From NCBI GenBank assembly GCA_035298385.1, contig DATGYC010000048.1, forward strand, positions 1 to 30,333: a DNA stretch of 30,333 bases, written 5' to 3'. Source of the stretch: DATGYC01 sp035298385 (GTDB taxonomy: Bacteria; Bacillota; Sulfobacillia; Symbiobacteriales; Symbiobacteriaceae). Made by a program: the position numbers and the translations under genes. Under the pieces are notes generated by a model. It was given only the letters and a program-made list of their open reading frames with translations, did no database searches and had not been told where the DNA came from. How positions within the stretch are numbered: the stretch's first letter is position 1; each line of letters opens with the position of its first letter. Positions 7,555 to 16,010 of this stretch are shown here, in pieces.

Positions 7555-9444
7555 GTGAAGCCAGCCGCGAAGCAGCGCGGGCGCATCATCAGTATCGGTA
7601 CGAAGCTCACGCTTAGTTTCCTCATTATGCTCCTGCTCGTGGTGGGGAGCAGTGGGTGGAGTTACTTCTCCCTCACGCAGATCCAGCAGCGGAACGACCG
7701 ACTGATGACGGAGACGTATCCGCTGGCCCTCACCGCTAAGGACCTCTACTCAGAGGTACTGAAGCAGGCCCAGTTGATCATGTCCTTCGCCGTAGCCCAA
7801 GACTTTAACGCGACGCGACTCATCAAGGAGTCACAGACTCGCGCTGACGAACTCTTGGCCGTTCTCAAGTCGGCTAGTCAGAAGGACGCCAGCCTTGCCC
7901 CCTACGTAGAAAAAATCTCGGAAAAGAGAACCATCTTTGACCGGATGATCCAAAACGCGATTGATAACAGTGGCTCCGTTGAGCAGTTTCAACTAATCCT
8001 GACGGCAGACAACGCCCGCAATATGGGCACGGCTGTTGGCGCCGAAACCGTCAATCTCGTTACTGCCTTGCAGGAGCAGGTACGGGCGGCGCAGGATGCC
8101 TCACGGGCCGCTGCAACCTCTGCCTCGGCCGTCCTGATCCTCTTCGGACTGGCCAGTGCGGCGATCGGGCTGGTCGTCAGCTGGGTCTCGTACCGGACGA
8201 TTAGCTTGCCATTGCGCAGCCTGGCAACCCAGCTTGGGCGAATCGCCGAGGGCGGCGGTGACCTAACCGCCCATATCAAGGTGACCAGCCGTGATGAGAT
8301 TGGCCTTCTGGCCGGCTCGTTCAACAAGTTGGTGGAAGGCCTCGCTGATATGGTCCGCCGCATGATCACCATCTCCCAGGAGATCTACCTGCGCAGCCAG
8401 CAGATGGCCGCGATCATGCAGGAGGTCAGTTCCGAGAGCGGCGCCGTCTCCCAGGCCATGGCTGTCGTTGCCTCGGGCTCCCAGGCACAGAACGACCACT
8501 GCCAGACCGCCTCGCACAACCTGTATGAGCTAAATCAGGCGAGCGATCAGATCGCCAAGGGCGCCCAGCACCAAGCCATGCGGGCCCAGGAGACCACGTC
8601 GATCGTCCAGGACATGGTTCACGGCCTGGAGCAGGTCGCCGCTACCGCCTCGCAGATGAACGAGACCTATAGCCAAGCGGCCGCCCAGGCACGCGAGGGC
8701 GCCCGGATCGTCGACGACACCCTGGACGGCATGCACCGGGTCCATGACCGTGTGCAACTGACCGCCGACCGCATCCGTGAACTGGGCCGTTACGGCGGCC
8801 AGATCGGCGAGATGCTCCAGGTGATCACGGAGATCGCAACCCAGACCAACCTGCTCGCCCTCAACGCAGCGATCGAGGCCGCCCGGGCGGGCGCCCAGGG
8901 CCGTGGCTTCGCCGTCGTCGCCGAAGAGGTCCGCCAGTTGGCCGAGCGCTCAGCCACCTCGGTCAAGGAGATCCGCCTCCTGGTCAACAACATCCACACC
9001 GGTACGCAGCAGGCCGTTGAGGCGATCACCCAGTCTACCTTGGACGTGGAGCATGGCGTCCAGCTCTCCAACGCCGCGGGCACCGCCCTCGGTGAGATCC
9101 TGGAAGCGTTTGAGCAGGCCACCCAGGGCGTTCAGACGATCAACGGGTCGATCCAGTTGATGCTCCACTCCTCGCATGAGGTCTCGCGCACTGTCCAGGA
9201 GATGGCCGCCATCACCCAGGAGAACTCCGCCTCCAGCGAAGAGATGGCTGCTGGGGCCAACCAGGTCTCTCGGGCGATGGAGGAGCTCTCAAGTGTCAGC
9301 GCTACCAATACCAACGCCGTCGATCAGGTCGCCGTCTCCATGTCTCGCGTCTCGGACTCCGTGGGCACCATCTTCAGTTCCGTCTCCGAGCTGAATGAGA
9401 TCGCCACCTCGCTCCAGAACCTAGTTGCCCAATTTAAGGTATAG
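7555..9444 (+). CDS. Methyl-accepting chemotaxis protein
   Basis: This is a membrane chemoreceptor that would signal to CheA/CheW. The 629-residue protein has a first membrane helix at about residues 16-38 and an extracellular helical sensor region at about 39-188. A second membrane helix lies at about 190-212. A HAMP domain follows (SLPLRSLATQLGRIAEGGGDL) and then a long signalling domain. The hairpin tip is highly conserved (NLLALNAAIEAARAG, then GRGFAVVAEEVRQLAERS) near residues 430-465. No C-terminal CheR-docking pentapeptide is visible. The GTG start follows AGGAGGTGA by 7 bases. The next gene, a binding-protein lipoprotein, begins 46 bp downstream with no terminator between them. Co-expression and a sensing partnership are plausible inferences. 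Confidence 0.95.
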   Translation: MKPAAKQRGRIISIGTKLTLSFLIMLLLVVGSSGWSYFSLTQIQQRNDRLMTETYPLALTAKDLYSEVLKQAQLIMSFAVAQDFNATRLIKESQTRADELLAVLKSASQKDASLAPYVEKISEKRTIFDRMIQNAIDNSGSVEQFQLILTADNARNMGTAVGAETVNLVTALQEQVRAAQDASRAAATSASAVLILFGLASAAIGLVVSWVSYRTISLPLRSLATQLGRIAEGGGDLTAHIKVTSRDEIGLLAGSFNKLVEGLADMVRRMITISQEIYLRSQQMAAIMQEVSSESGAVSQAMAVVASGSQAQNDHCQTASHNLYELNQASDQIAKGAQHQAMRAQETTSIVQDMVHGLEQVAATASQMNETYSQAAAQAREGARIVDDTLDGMHRVHDRVQLTADRIRELGRYGGQIGEMLQVITEIATQTNLLALNAAIEAARAGAQGRGFAVVAEEVRQLAERSATSVKEIRLLVNNIHTGTQQAVEAITQSTLDVEHGVQLSNAAGTALGEILEAFEQATQGVQTINGSIQLMLHSSHEVSRTVQEMAAITQENSASSEEMAAGANQVSRAMEELSSVSATNTNAVDQVAVSMSRVSDSVGTIFSSVSELNEIATSLQNLVAQFKV

Positions 9445-9490
9445 ACCTATAGCGGATCGATCCGCACGGTCAGAAAGGGGAACCTTACAC

Positions 9491-10573
9491 ATGTCCAAGG
9501 GTAAGTGGATTATGCCGTTCCTAGCCTCCCTGCTACTCCTGGCTGGTTGTTCCGCCAAGACCCCGGCCCCGAGTGCCACCAGCACGGCCACCCCCGAGGC
9601 CAAGCCGGCGCCCACTGCTTCCGCCACGCCGGCGGCTCCGCGGGCGAAGGTAAGCATGGCCATCGGCGGCGCTAAGAACAGCATGATCTTCCTTGTGCCG
9701 GTCTTCGCTCAGGCCAACAAGGACTTCGAGAACCAGAACCTGGAGCTCGATCTGGTCGAGACCAAGGGTGGCTCCCAGGCGGCTCAGGCGCTGGTCAGCG
9801 GTCAGGTCGACTTCGCCTCGCTCTCGATGGAGCATGCCATCAAGGCGAAGGCTCAGGGCGTTGACGTCGTCATGCTCGACATCTATACGCTCGTCCCGAC
9901 CGTCACGATCGTCGTCGACTCCAAGTACAAGGATCAGGTGAAGAGCCCGTCCGATCTGAAGGGCATGAAGATCGGCATCACCTCCCCTGGCTCGGGTAGC
10001 CACCAGGCCCTCCTCAGCCTCCTGGCTAAGTATGGACTGAAGGCGACGGACGTTGAGATCATCGGCGTTGGCACCGCCACCATGCCCGAGGCCCTCACCT
10101 CCGGCAAGATCCAGGCCGCGGCCAACTACGACCCGTTCATCACTCAGGTCACGAGCACCGGGGCTGCCTACGTCCTGTGGGACCTTCGCACGATGAAGGA
10201 TACCAAGGAGCTCTACGGTAGCGAGTACCCGTTCGTCGGCCTGGCGACACGCCGTGACGTGATTGAAAAGAACCCGGACCTCGTCCAGCGGGTCGTCAAC
10301 GCCCACCTGTCCGCTCAGAAGTTCATGACCTCCAACTCCGCTGAGATGATCGCCTCTAAGCTCTCCAGCGATGTGAAGGGCTCCGACGAGGCGCTCTACG
10401 TGGCTGCCCTCAAGCTAAATCTTGAAGCCCTGTCGCCGAACGGCAAGGCAAGCACCACCGGCCTGCAGAAGGTTATTGATAACCTAAAGAAGGACGGCGC
10501 CATCCCCGCAGCAACAGCGATCACTCCTGAGCAGGTTCTCGACGCCCAGTATATCGCCAAGGCAGGAAACTAA
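9491..10573 (+). CDS. ABC transporter substrate-binding lipoprotein, SsuA/TauA (NMT1-like) family
   Basis: This 360-residue protein is a probable extracytoplasmic solute receptor of the nitrate/sulfonate/taurine family; the ligand cannot be read from sequence. A lipoprotein signal is clear, with lipobox LLAGC and Cys20. An Ala/Pro/Thr-rich linker spans about residues 22-50, then the periplasmic-binding fold. Family-like segments include QAAQALVSGQVDFASLS, the hinge region DLKGMKIGITSPGSGSH, and EALTSGKIQAAANYDPF. I chose ATG 9491 because the signal peptide begins there and AAAGGGG lies upstream. No ATPase or permease gene is adjacent. A matching ATPase/permease pair lies at 16832-18419. Its direct neighbour is the chemoreceptor gene. 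Confidence 0.88.
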   Translation: MSKGKWIMPFLASLLLLAGCSAKTPAPSATSTATPEAKPAPTASATPAAPRAKVSMAIGGAKNSMIFLVPVFAQANKDFENQNLELDLVETKGGSQAAQALVSGQVDFASLSMEHAIKAKAQGVDVVMLDIYTLVPTVTIVVDSKYKDQVKSPSDLKGMKIGITSPGSGSHQALLSLLAKYGLKATDVEIIGVGTATMPEALTSGKIQAAANYDPFITQVTSTGAAYVLWDLRTMKDTKELYGSEYPFVGLATRRDVIEKNPDLVQRVVNAHLSAQKFMTSNSAEMIASKLSSDVKGSDEALYVAALKLNLEALSPNGKASTTGLQKVIDNLKKDGAIPAATAITPEQVLDAQYIAKAGN

Positions 10574-10581
10574 CAGACCGG

Positions 10582-10616
10582 ACCCGGATCGCTCCCCAGC
10601 GGTCCGGGTTCTTTCT
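10582..10616 (+). terminator. Terminator after the binding-protein gene
   Basis: ACCCGGA-T-CGCT and AGCG-G-TCCGGGT form a strong stem with a CCCC loop just after the stop codon, followed by TCTTTCTT. It ends the chemoreceptor/binding-protein unit. Confidence 0.85.
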
Positions 10617-10758
10617 TGCCTCCCCAACAAAATCTGACTCACTTTGGGCTTTATACCGAACAAAACACCAGGCCTATACGTTGTAAGTAATGAGAGTATA
10701 TTCCAGTAATAGCTATGCATAGTCAACATGCGCGTACTTCGAAATAGGGGGGAGTTTC

Positions 10759-12696
10759 TTGCTTCAACATGTCAAGGAGGTTCCATTTCTCTCACGCCTG
10801 AGCCGGATCGATCTGGCCAAACTCCTGGCCGATCTGCAAGAGGTGGAGTTGCCGATTGGGGCCGAGATTGGGGCCGGCGCCCAGGAAGTCGTCTACTTCA
10901 TCGCGCAGGGCGAATTGGCCCTGATCGATCGCAGTGCAGCGGGAGAGAGACCAATCGCTATGGTGCGAACCGGCGAGATCTTCGGCGCTTATGGCCTTTC
11001 GCCCCAGGACGGCCAAGTCGTCCGAGCCCTGACACCCGTCACCTACTACCAGGTAACCAGACAACGGGTCGCCCAGTTGTTAAGCGCCGACCCCGCCATG
11101 CAGCGAGACATGCTCGGCTTCCTGAGCCAGAAGGTGCGCGACCTGACCACAGACCTGACCAAGGCTCGCCGGATGCTGACCGCCTATACCCATTCCCTCT
11201 GGAATGATATCGCGCCTCCGCCCAGCCAGCAGACGGCCTCCGCTACGTTGGTCGTGCCCCCAATCACCAAGGCTCAACCGCAGAAAGCTCCCGCCCAACG
11301 CCTCTCCCTTCAGCATCCGGTCATCCGTTCTACTGGTCTGGCGCTCAGCAGCCTCCTGATGCTCACCGTCTACCGACTACTGGCAGCCGACCCAGTCTTG
11401 GCCTCTGTAACGGCTGTGCTCCTCTGGGCGACCTGCAACTGGCTCTTGAACACGATCCCGGACTACGCCGTCGGACTGGCCGCCACCGCCGCTCTCACCA
11501 TCCTGGGCGCCATCAAGCCCGCTGTCGCCTTCGGTGGCTTCGCAAGCCCCTCCTGGATGCTCCTGCTCGGCGCTGGGGGCATCGGGGTGGCGGTGACCCG
11601 GTCAGGTCTCCTCTACCGCCTTGCGCTCCACATGCTCCGCATCCTGCCCCCGACCTATCCCGGGCAAGCCCTCGCCCTCGCCCTGACCGGCATCATCTTT
11701 ACGCCCCTTCTCCCCTCCGCCAACAGCCGGGTCGCCATGGCCAGCCCCCTAGCCCGGGAACTGGCCGAGGCGATGCACTTTCCCGAGCAGTCCAAGGGCG
11801 CCGCCGGCCTCGCGCTCTCGACCTTCCTCGGCTTTGGTCTGATGTACTTCATCTTCCTAAACGGTGCCAACACCTCGCTCCTGGCCTGGTCCCTACTGCC
11901 CAAGTCGGTGCAGGACCAGGTCACCTGGGGCTCCTGGTTTTGGATGGCGCTCCCCCTTGGACTCTTCCTCTTCGCCACCTGCTTCGGCGCCATTCTCTTC
12001 CTCTACCGACCGGAGGGTTCGACCAGCGTCTCACGCGAGACGATCGGCACCCAACTGAAGGTCCTCGGGGCGCTCAACCAGATGGAGCGGGTGACACTCT
12101 GGGTCCTCCTCGCCGTACTGATCGGCTTCCTGACGCAGCCCCTGCACGGCCTGGACGCCGCCTGGCTCGCCCTGGGCGGGTTCCTCGTCCTGATCGGCAC
12201 TGGCGTCGTCGACAAGAGCGGCATCAAGGCGATCGACTGGAACTTCCTGCTGCTCTTCGGCACCCTGATCAGCCTCTCCGACGTGACCAAGTCGACCGGC
12301 CTGAGCTCGCTCGTCGCCGCCTGGATCACGCCGATTCTGGCGCCCCTGCAGCACTCTCCCTACCTCTTCCTCGGGGCGATCGGCCTGCTGACCCTCGTCA
12401 TTCGGCTCTTCGTCCCACTCCAGCCGACCGTCCTGCTCATGATCATCTCCTTACTCCCCGTTGCCACGAACTTTGGCTATAACCCGTTTACGGTCGCCCT
12501 GATCGTACTGGCGATGAGCAATAACTGGTTCGTGCCGCAGCAGAACTCGGTCTACCTCGGCGTCTACTCAGCGACGGACGAGAAGTCCTTCACCCATCAG
12601 ATGGCGAAACCGATGGCCATCGCTCACGCCCTTCTCGGCCTACTCTGCATCCTCGCCTCCGTCCCGGTCTGGCAATGGATGAACTTGGTCCCCTAA
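10759..12696 (+). CDS. Cyclic-nucleotide-binding-domain/SLC13 (DASS) transporter fusion
   Basis: This is a 645-residue fusion. Residues about 5-125 resemble a CRP-type cyclic nucleotide-binding domain (EVVYFIAQGELALIDRS, then MVRTGEIFGAYGL). A linker of about 60 residues, rich in Pro and Gln, follows. About 450 hydrophobic residues then form many membrane helices of the SLC13/divalent-anion:Na+ symporter type. Supporting segments include FTPLLPSANSRVAMASPLA, FLNGANTSLLAW and IDWNFLLLFGTLISLSD. Such carriers move dicarboxylates, citrate or sulfate; the substrate is not evident. The start is TTG at 10759 behind GGGGGGAG; no better start is seen. The short leuA gene begins 32 bp downstream, so the two are probably co-transcribed. 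I found no convincing promoter in the 185-bp gap before the gene. Confidence 0.85.
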   Translation: MLQHVKEVPFLSRLSRIDLAKLLADLQEVELPIGAEIGAGAQEVVYFIAQGELALIDRSAAGERPIAMVRTGEIFGAYGLSPQDGQVVRALTPVTYYQVTRQRVAQLLSADPAMQRDMLGFLSQKVRDLTTDLTKARRMLTAYTHSLWNDIAPPPSQQTASATLVVPPITKAQPQKAPAQRLSLQHPVIRSTGLALSSLLMLTVYRLLAADPVLASVTAVLLWATCNWLLNTIPDYAVGLAATAALTILGAIKPAVAFGGFASPSWMLLLGAGGIGVAVTRSGLLYRLALHMLRILPPTYPGQALALALTGIIFTPLLPSANSRVAMASPLARELAEAMHFPEQSKGAAGLALSTFLGFGLMYFIFLNGANTSLLAWSLLPKSVQDQVTWGSWFWMALPLGLFLFATCFGAILFLYRPEGSTSVSRETIGTQLKVLGALNQMERVTLWVLLAVLIGFLTQPLHGLDAAWLALGGFLVLIGTGVVDKSGIKAIDWNFLLLFGTLISLSDVTKSTGLSSLVAAWITPILAPLQHSPYLFLGAIGLLTLVIRLFVPLQPTVLLMIISLLPVATNFGYNPFTVALIVLAMSNNWFVPQQNSVYLGVYSATDEKSFTHQMAKPMAIAHALLGLLCILASVPVWQWMNLVP

Positions 12697-12728
12697 ACCA
12701 AGGCGGTCAAAAAAGAGGAGGGCTCCCC

Positions 12729-13913
12729 ATGAAGCGCATCCAACTCCTGGATACGACCCTGCGGGACGGCGAGCAGACCCCGGGTGTACGGTTCAGCCCG
12801 GAAGAGAAGCTCGACATTGCCAAGCAGCTGGCCCGACTCGGTGTTGATGTGATCCAGGCGGGCTTCCCGATCACCTCCACGGGTGAGTTCCATGCCGTGC
12901 AGATGATCGCTCGCAATCTGCGCGGCGTCGTCGTCTCCGCCTTTGCCCGCACGACGGCCGATGACATCAACACAGCCTTTGAGGCGGTCAAGGAGGCGGA
13001 GACGCCCCGCATCGACTTGGTCTTAGCCACCTCACCGATCCACATGACGCACAAGCTGCGCAAGACGCCTGAGCAGGTCTTGCAGATGGCGGTCGAGGCG
13101 GTTCAGTACGTCAAGAAGCTGGGCTGTGTCTGCCAGTTCTACGCTGAGGACGCCACTCGTAGCGATTGGAACTTCCTCGTGCAGGTCTTCTCCGCCATCG
13201 CAAGCGTCGGTTGTGACGTGCTCTGCGTACCGGACACGGTCGGCTACACAGTGCCGCGCGAACACTACAAGCTCTTCCGCTTCCTGAGCGACAACGTCGA
13301 TCGCCCGGCGGAGGCCATCTTCGCCGCCCACTGCCACAACGACTTGGGGATGGCCACCGCCAACACCCTGGCCGCGATCGAAGGGGGCGCCCTCCAGGCC
13401 GAATGCACGATCAACGGCATCGGTGAGCGGGCTGGCAACGCGGCCCTCGAAGAGGTCGTGATGGCCCTCTACACCCGCAAGGACTACGTGGACTACGAGG
13501 GCGCCCAGTTCGCCGTCAATACGCGAGAGATCTACCGCACCTCCCTCCTGGTGAAGCACCTGTGCGACATCCCGGTCCAGCCGAACAAGGCGATCGTGGG
13601 CGACAACGCCTTCGCCCATGAGTCCGGCATGCACCAGGATGGCATTCTCAAGGAGCGCTCCACCTACGAGATCCTCTCGCCGGAGGAGGTAGGCGTCGCT
13701 CGGTCCGTCTTCGTCCTCGGCAAGCACTCCGGGCGCCACGCCCTCAAGCAGCGCCTCTACGAGCTTGGCTACAAGGTGGAGGATGGAGAGCTGATCCGGA
13801 TCTACCACCGCTTTAAGGCCTTCTGTGACACCGAGAAGCGGGTGACGGATGCCGACCTGCTCGGGCTCCTCCACGAGGACCGCGTAGCCTGCAGCAAGTC
13901 CAAGCAGACCTAA
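12729..13913 (+). CDS. leuA: Short 2-isopropylmalate synthase (LeuA-like, no regulatory domain)
   Basis: The family condenses acetyl-CoA with 2-oxoisovalerate in the first committed leucine step. The HMGL-like catalytic barrel begins IQLLDTTLRDGEQTPGV. IPMS-type sequence follows (LATSPIHMTHKLRKT, FYAEDATRSD, VPDTVGYT), then the metal-binding HCHNDLGMA and the linker segment VGDNAFAHESGMHQDGILKE. The protein stops at 394 residues; typical LeuA has about 500-520. The C-terminal LeuA dimer domain that binds leucine is missing. I chose ATG 12729, behind GAGGAGGG. Homocitrate or citramalate synthase are alternatives, but the motifs and nearby leuCD favour IPMS. leuC and leuD are convergent to it on the other strand. 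Confidence 0.88.
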   Translation: MKRIQLLDTTLRDGEQTPGVRFSPEEKLDIAKQLARLGVDVIQAGFPITSTGEFHAVQMIARNLRGVVVSAFARTTADDINTAFEAVKEAETPRIDLVLATSPIHMTHKLRKTPEQVLQMAVEAVQYVKKLGCVCQFYAEDATRSDWNFLVQVFSAIASVGCDVLCVPDTVGYTVPREHYKLFRFLSDNVDRPAEAIFAAHCHNDLGMATANTLAAIEGGALQAECTINGIGERAGNAALEEVVMALYTRKDYVDYEGAQFAVNTREIYRTSLLVKHLCDIPVQPNKAIVGDNAFAHESGMHQDGILKERSTYEILSPEEVGVARSVFVLGKHSGRHALKQRLYELGYKVEDGELIRIYHRFKAFCDTEKRVTDADLLGLLHEDRVACSKSKQT

Positions 13914-13923
13914 CCGCAAAGCA

Positions 13924-13959
13924 GATCCCCCGGTCGCCGTGCAGGGCGACCGGGGGATC
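13924..13959. terminator. Bidirectional hairpin between leuA and leuD
   Basis: A perfect 15-bp stem (13924-13938 with 13945-13959) with a 6-base loop lies between the convergent stops. It is followed by TTGTAT on the plus strand and by CTGCTTTG on the minus strand. It probably ends both units. Confidence 0.85.
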
Positions 13960-13972
13960 TTGTATGAGGTGG

Positions 13973-14563
13973 TTAGCGCGTAGCCATGCGCTCCTCGAAG
14001 GCCTGGATCTTCTCGACATGGCGCAGGGTCAAGGCGATCTCGTCCAGCCCCTGCAGAAGCTTCTGGCGCCTCGACTCATCCACCTGGAAGGGGAGCGAGA
14101 GCCCCTCCGAGTCGGTCAGGCAGCAGTTGATCAGGTCGGCCGTCAGCTGGTAGCCCGGGCTGGCCGCCTTGGTCATCAACCCCTGCCACTGCTCCGCCGG
14201 CAGCGTGATCAAGAGCAGGCCGTTCTTGCCAGCGTTGCTGGCGAAGATGTCAGCGAAGGACGGAGCGATGATCACCCGGAAGCCGTACTCTTGCAAGGCC
14301 CAGACGGCGTGCTCCCGGGAGGAGCCGGAACCAAAGTTGGGCCCGGCAATCAGGATGGAGGCGCCCTGGTACTGCGGCTGGTTGAGCGGGAACGACGGCA
14401 GGGGGTTGCCCGCCTCATCGAACCGCCAGGCGAAGAAGAGGATCGGCCCGAAGCCGGTCCGCTCGATCCGCTTCAGGAACTGCTTGGGCACGAGCTGGTC
14501 GGTATCCACGTTCGAGCGGTCAAGCGGGACGACGGTCCCTGTATGGGTTGTAAAGGGTTGCAT
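13973..14563 (-). CDS. leuD: 3-isopropylmalate dehydratase small subunit LeuD
   Basis: With LeuC this isomerises 2- to 3-isopropylmalate in leucine synthesis. The product is 196 residues, the usual bacterial LeuD length. Family segments are PLDRSNVDTDQLVPKQFLK near the N-terminus and GPNFGSGSSREHAVWAL, the substrate-loop motif. IAPSFADIFASNAGKNGLL follows. The ATG has AGGAGGT 6 bases upstream. It starts 11 bp after the leuC stop, so the two subunits are co-transcribed. Confidence 0.97.
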   Translation of the reverse strand: MQPFTTHTGTVVPLDRSNVDTDQLVPKQFLKRIERTGFGPILFFAWRFDEAGNPLPSFPLNQPQYQGASILIAGPNFGSGSSREHAVWALQEYGFRVIIAPSFADIFASNAGKNGLLLITLPAEQWQGLMTKAASPGYQLTADLINCCLTDSEGLSLPFQVDESRRQKLLQGLDEIALTLRHVEKIQAFEERMATR

Positions 14564-14574
14564 CTCTCTACCTC

Positions 14575-15993
14575 CTAAACACCGGCCGGCACGCGGCTCG
14601 ATCGCAGGTCGACAAGGTGGCCGTGGATCGCGGCAGCAGCGGCCATGGCCGGGCTAACCAGATGGGTCCGGCCGCCGGCGCCCTGGCGCCCTTCGAAGTT
14701 CCGGTTCGATGTGGAGGCACAGCGCTCACCCGGCTTCAGGACATCCGGGTTCATCGCCAGGCACATCGAGCAGCCTGCCTCACGCCAGTCGAAGCCCGCC
14801 GCCTTGAAGATCTGGTCCAGGCCTTCCGCCTCGGCCTGCCGCTTCACGGCCGCCGAACCCGGCACGACCATTGCGTAGACGCTAGGCGAGACCTTCTGCC
14901 CCTGGATCACCACTGCCGCCGCCCGCAGATCCTCGATCCGGCCGTTCGTACACGAGCCGATGAAGACCCGATCGATCTTGATGGCGGTCATGGGCGCACC
15001 AGGCTCCAGGCCCATGTAACGGAGGGCGTCCCAGGCGGCTCGCTGCAGGACCGGGGTCGGGAACTGATCCGGGTGGGGGACGCTCCCTGTCACCGGGACG
15101 ACCTGGCCCGGGTTCGTCCCCCAGGTGACCATCGGGGCGAAGTCGGCGGCCTTGAGCACGATCTCCCGATCGTAGACGGCGCCGGGATCCGAGGTGAAGG
15201 TTCGCCAGCGGGCGACAGCCTTCGCCCAGGCCTCGCCCTGCGGGGCATGGGGGCGCCCCTTCAGGTAGGCGAAGGTCACATCATCCGCGGCGATCATCCC
15301 TGCCCGGGCGCCCGCCTCGATCGACATATTGCAGACCGTCATGCGCCCTTCCATGGAGAGCGAACGGAAGGCCTCGCCGACGTACTCGATCACGTAGCCG
15401 GTCGCCCCGTCCGTCCCGAGGTGGCCGATGATCCCCAGGATCAGGTCCTTGGCTGTCACCCCAGGCGGGAGAGCGCCGTCGACCCGGATCGCCATCGTCT
15501 TGGGGCGCCCCTGCCAGAGCGTCTGGGTCGCTAGGACGTGCTCAACCTCGCTGGTACCAATGCCGAAGGCCAGGGCGCCAAAGGCCCCGTGCGTCGCTGT
15601 ATGGCTATCACCGCAGACGATCGTCTTGCCCGGTTGGGTCAGCCCCAACTCCGGTCCGATCACGTGGACGACCCCCTGCGTGGGGTCATGCAGGTCGTGC
15701 AGGGTAATGCCGTTCGCCTGGCAGTTGGACCGGAGGGCGTCCAACTGCTGCAGCGCCACCGGATCCGTCAGCGGGATGGAGCGCTCCCAGGTCGGGACGT
15801 TGTGATCCATCGTCGCGACCGAGAGGTCCGGCCGGCGGACGCTCCGCCCTGAGAGGCGCAGCCCCTCAAAGGCCTGCGGGGAGGTCACCTCATGGATCAT
15901 GTGCAGGTCGATGTAGAGTAGGGCCTGTCCGTCCGGCTCGGCATGGACCAGGTGGGCGTCCCAGATCTTATCAAATAAGGTTTTCGGGCTCAT
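14575..15993 (-). CDS. leuC: 3-isopropylmalate dehydratase large subunit LeuC
   Basis: This is the [4Fe-4S] aconitase-family subunit of isopropylmalate isomerase, 472 residues. Characteristic segments are TIVCGDSHTATHGAFGALAFG and the cluster-ligand motifs FIGSCTNGRIEDLRAA and GCSMCLAMNPD. The C-terminus has NRNFEGRQGAGGRTHLVSP. I start it at ATG 15993 (MSPKTLFDKIWDAH), the normal LeuC N-terminus. An upstream in-frame extension to 16068 would overlap the PilZ gene. GAGGAGG lies 12 bases upstream and overlaps the PilZ stop. It is in one operon with the PilZ gene before it and leuD after it. Confidence 0.97.
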   Translation of the reverse strand: MSPKTLFDKIWDAHLVHAEPDGQALLYIDLHMIHEVTSPQAFEGLRLSGRSVRRPDLSVATMDHNVPTWERSIPLTDPVALQQLDALRSNCQANGITLHDLHDPTQGVVHVIGPELGLTQPGKTIVCGDSHTATHGAFGALAFGIGTSEVEHVLATQTLWQGRPKTMAIRVDGALPPGVTAKDLILGIIGHLGTDGATGYVIEYVGEAFRSLSMEGRMTVCNMSIEAGARAGMIAADDVTFAYLKGRPHAPQGEAWAKAVARWRTFTSDPGAVYDREIVLKAADFAPMVTWGTNPGQVVPVTGSVPHPDQFPTPVLQRAAWDALRYMGLEPGAPMTAIKIDRVFIGSCTNGRIEDLRAAAVVIQGQKVSPSVYAMVVPGSAAVKRQAEAEGLDQIFKAAGFDWREAGCSMCLAMNPDVLKPGERCASTSNRNFEGRQGAGGRTHLVSPAMAAAAAIHGHLVDLRSSRVPAGV

Positions 15994-16010
15994 GCTTATC
16001 CTGCGCCTCC

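Noticed and set aside
14617..15534. Plus-strand frame of about 305 codons opposite leuC
   Set aside because: It is antisense to an intact LeuC with all cluster-ligand motifs, and its composition is that of a complementary-strand artefact.
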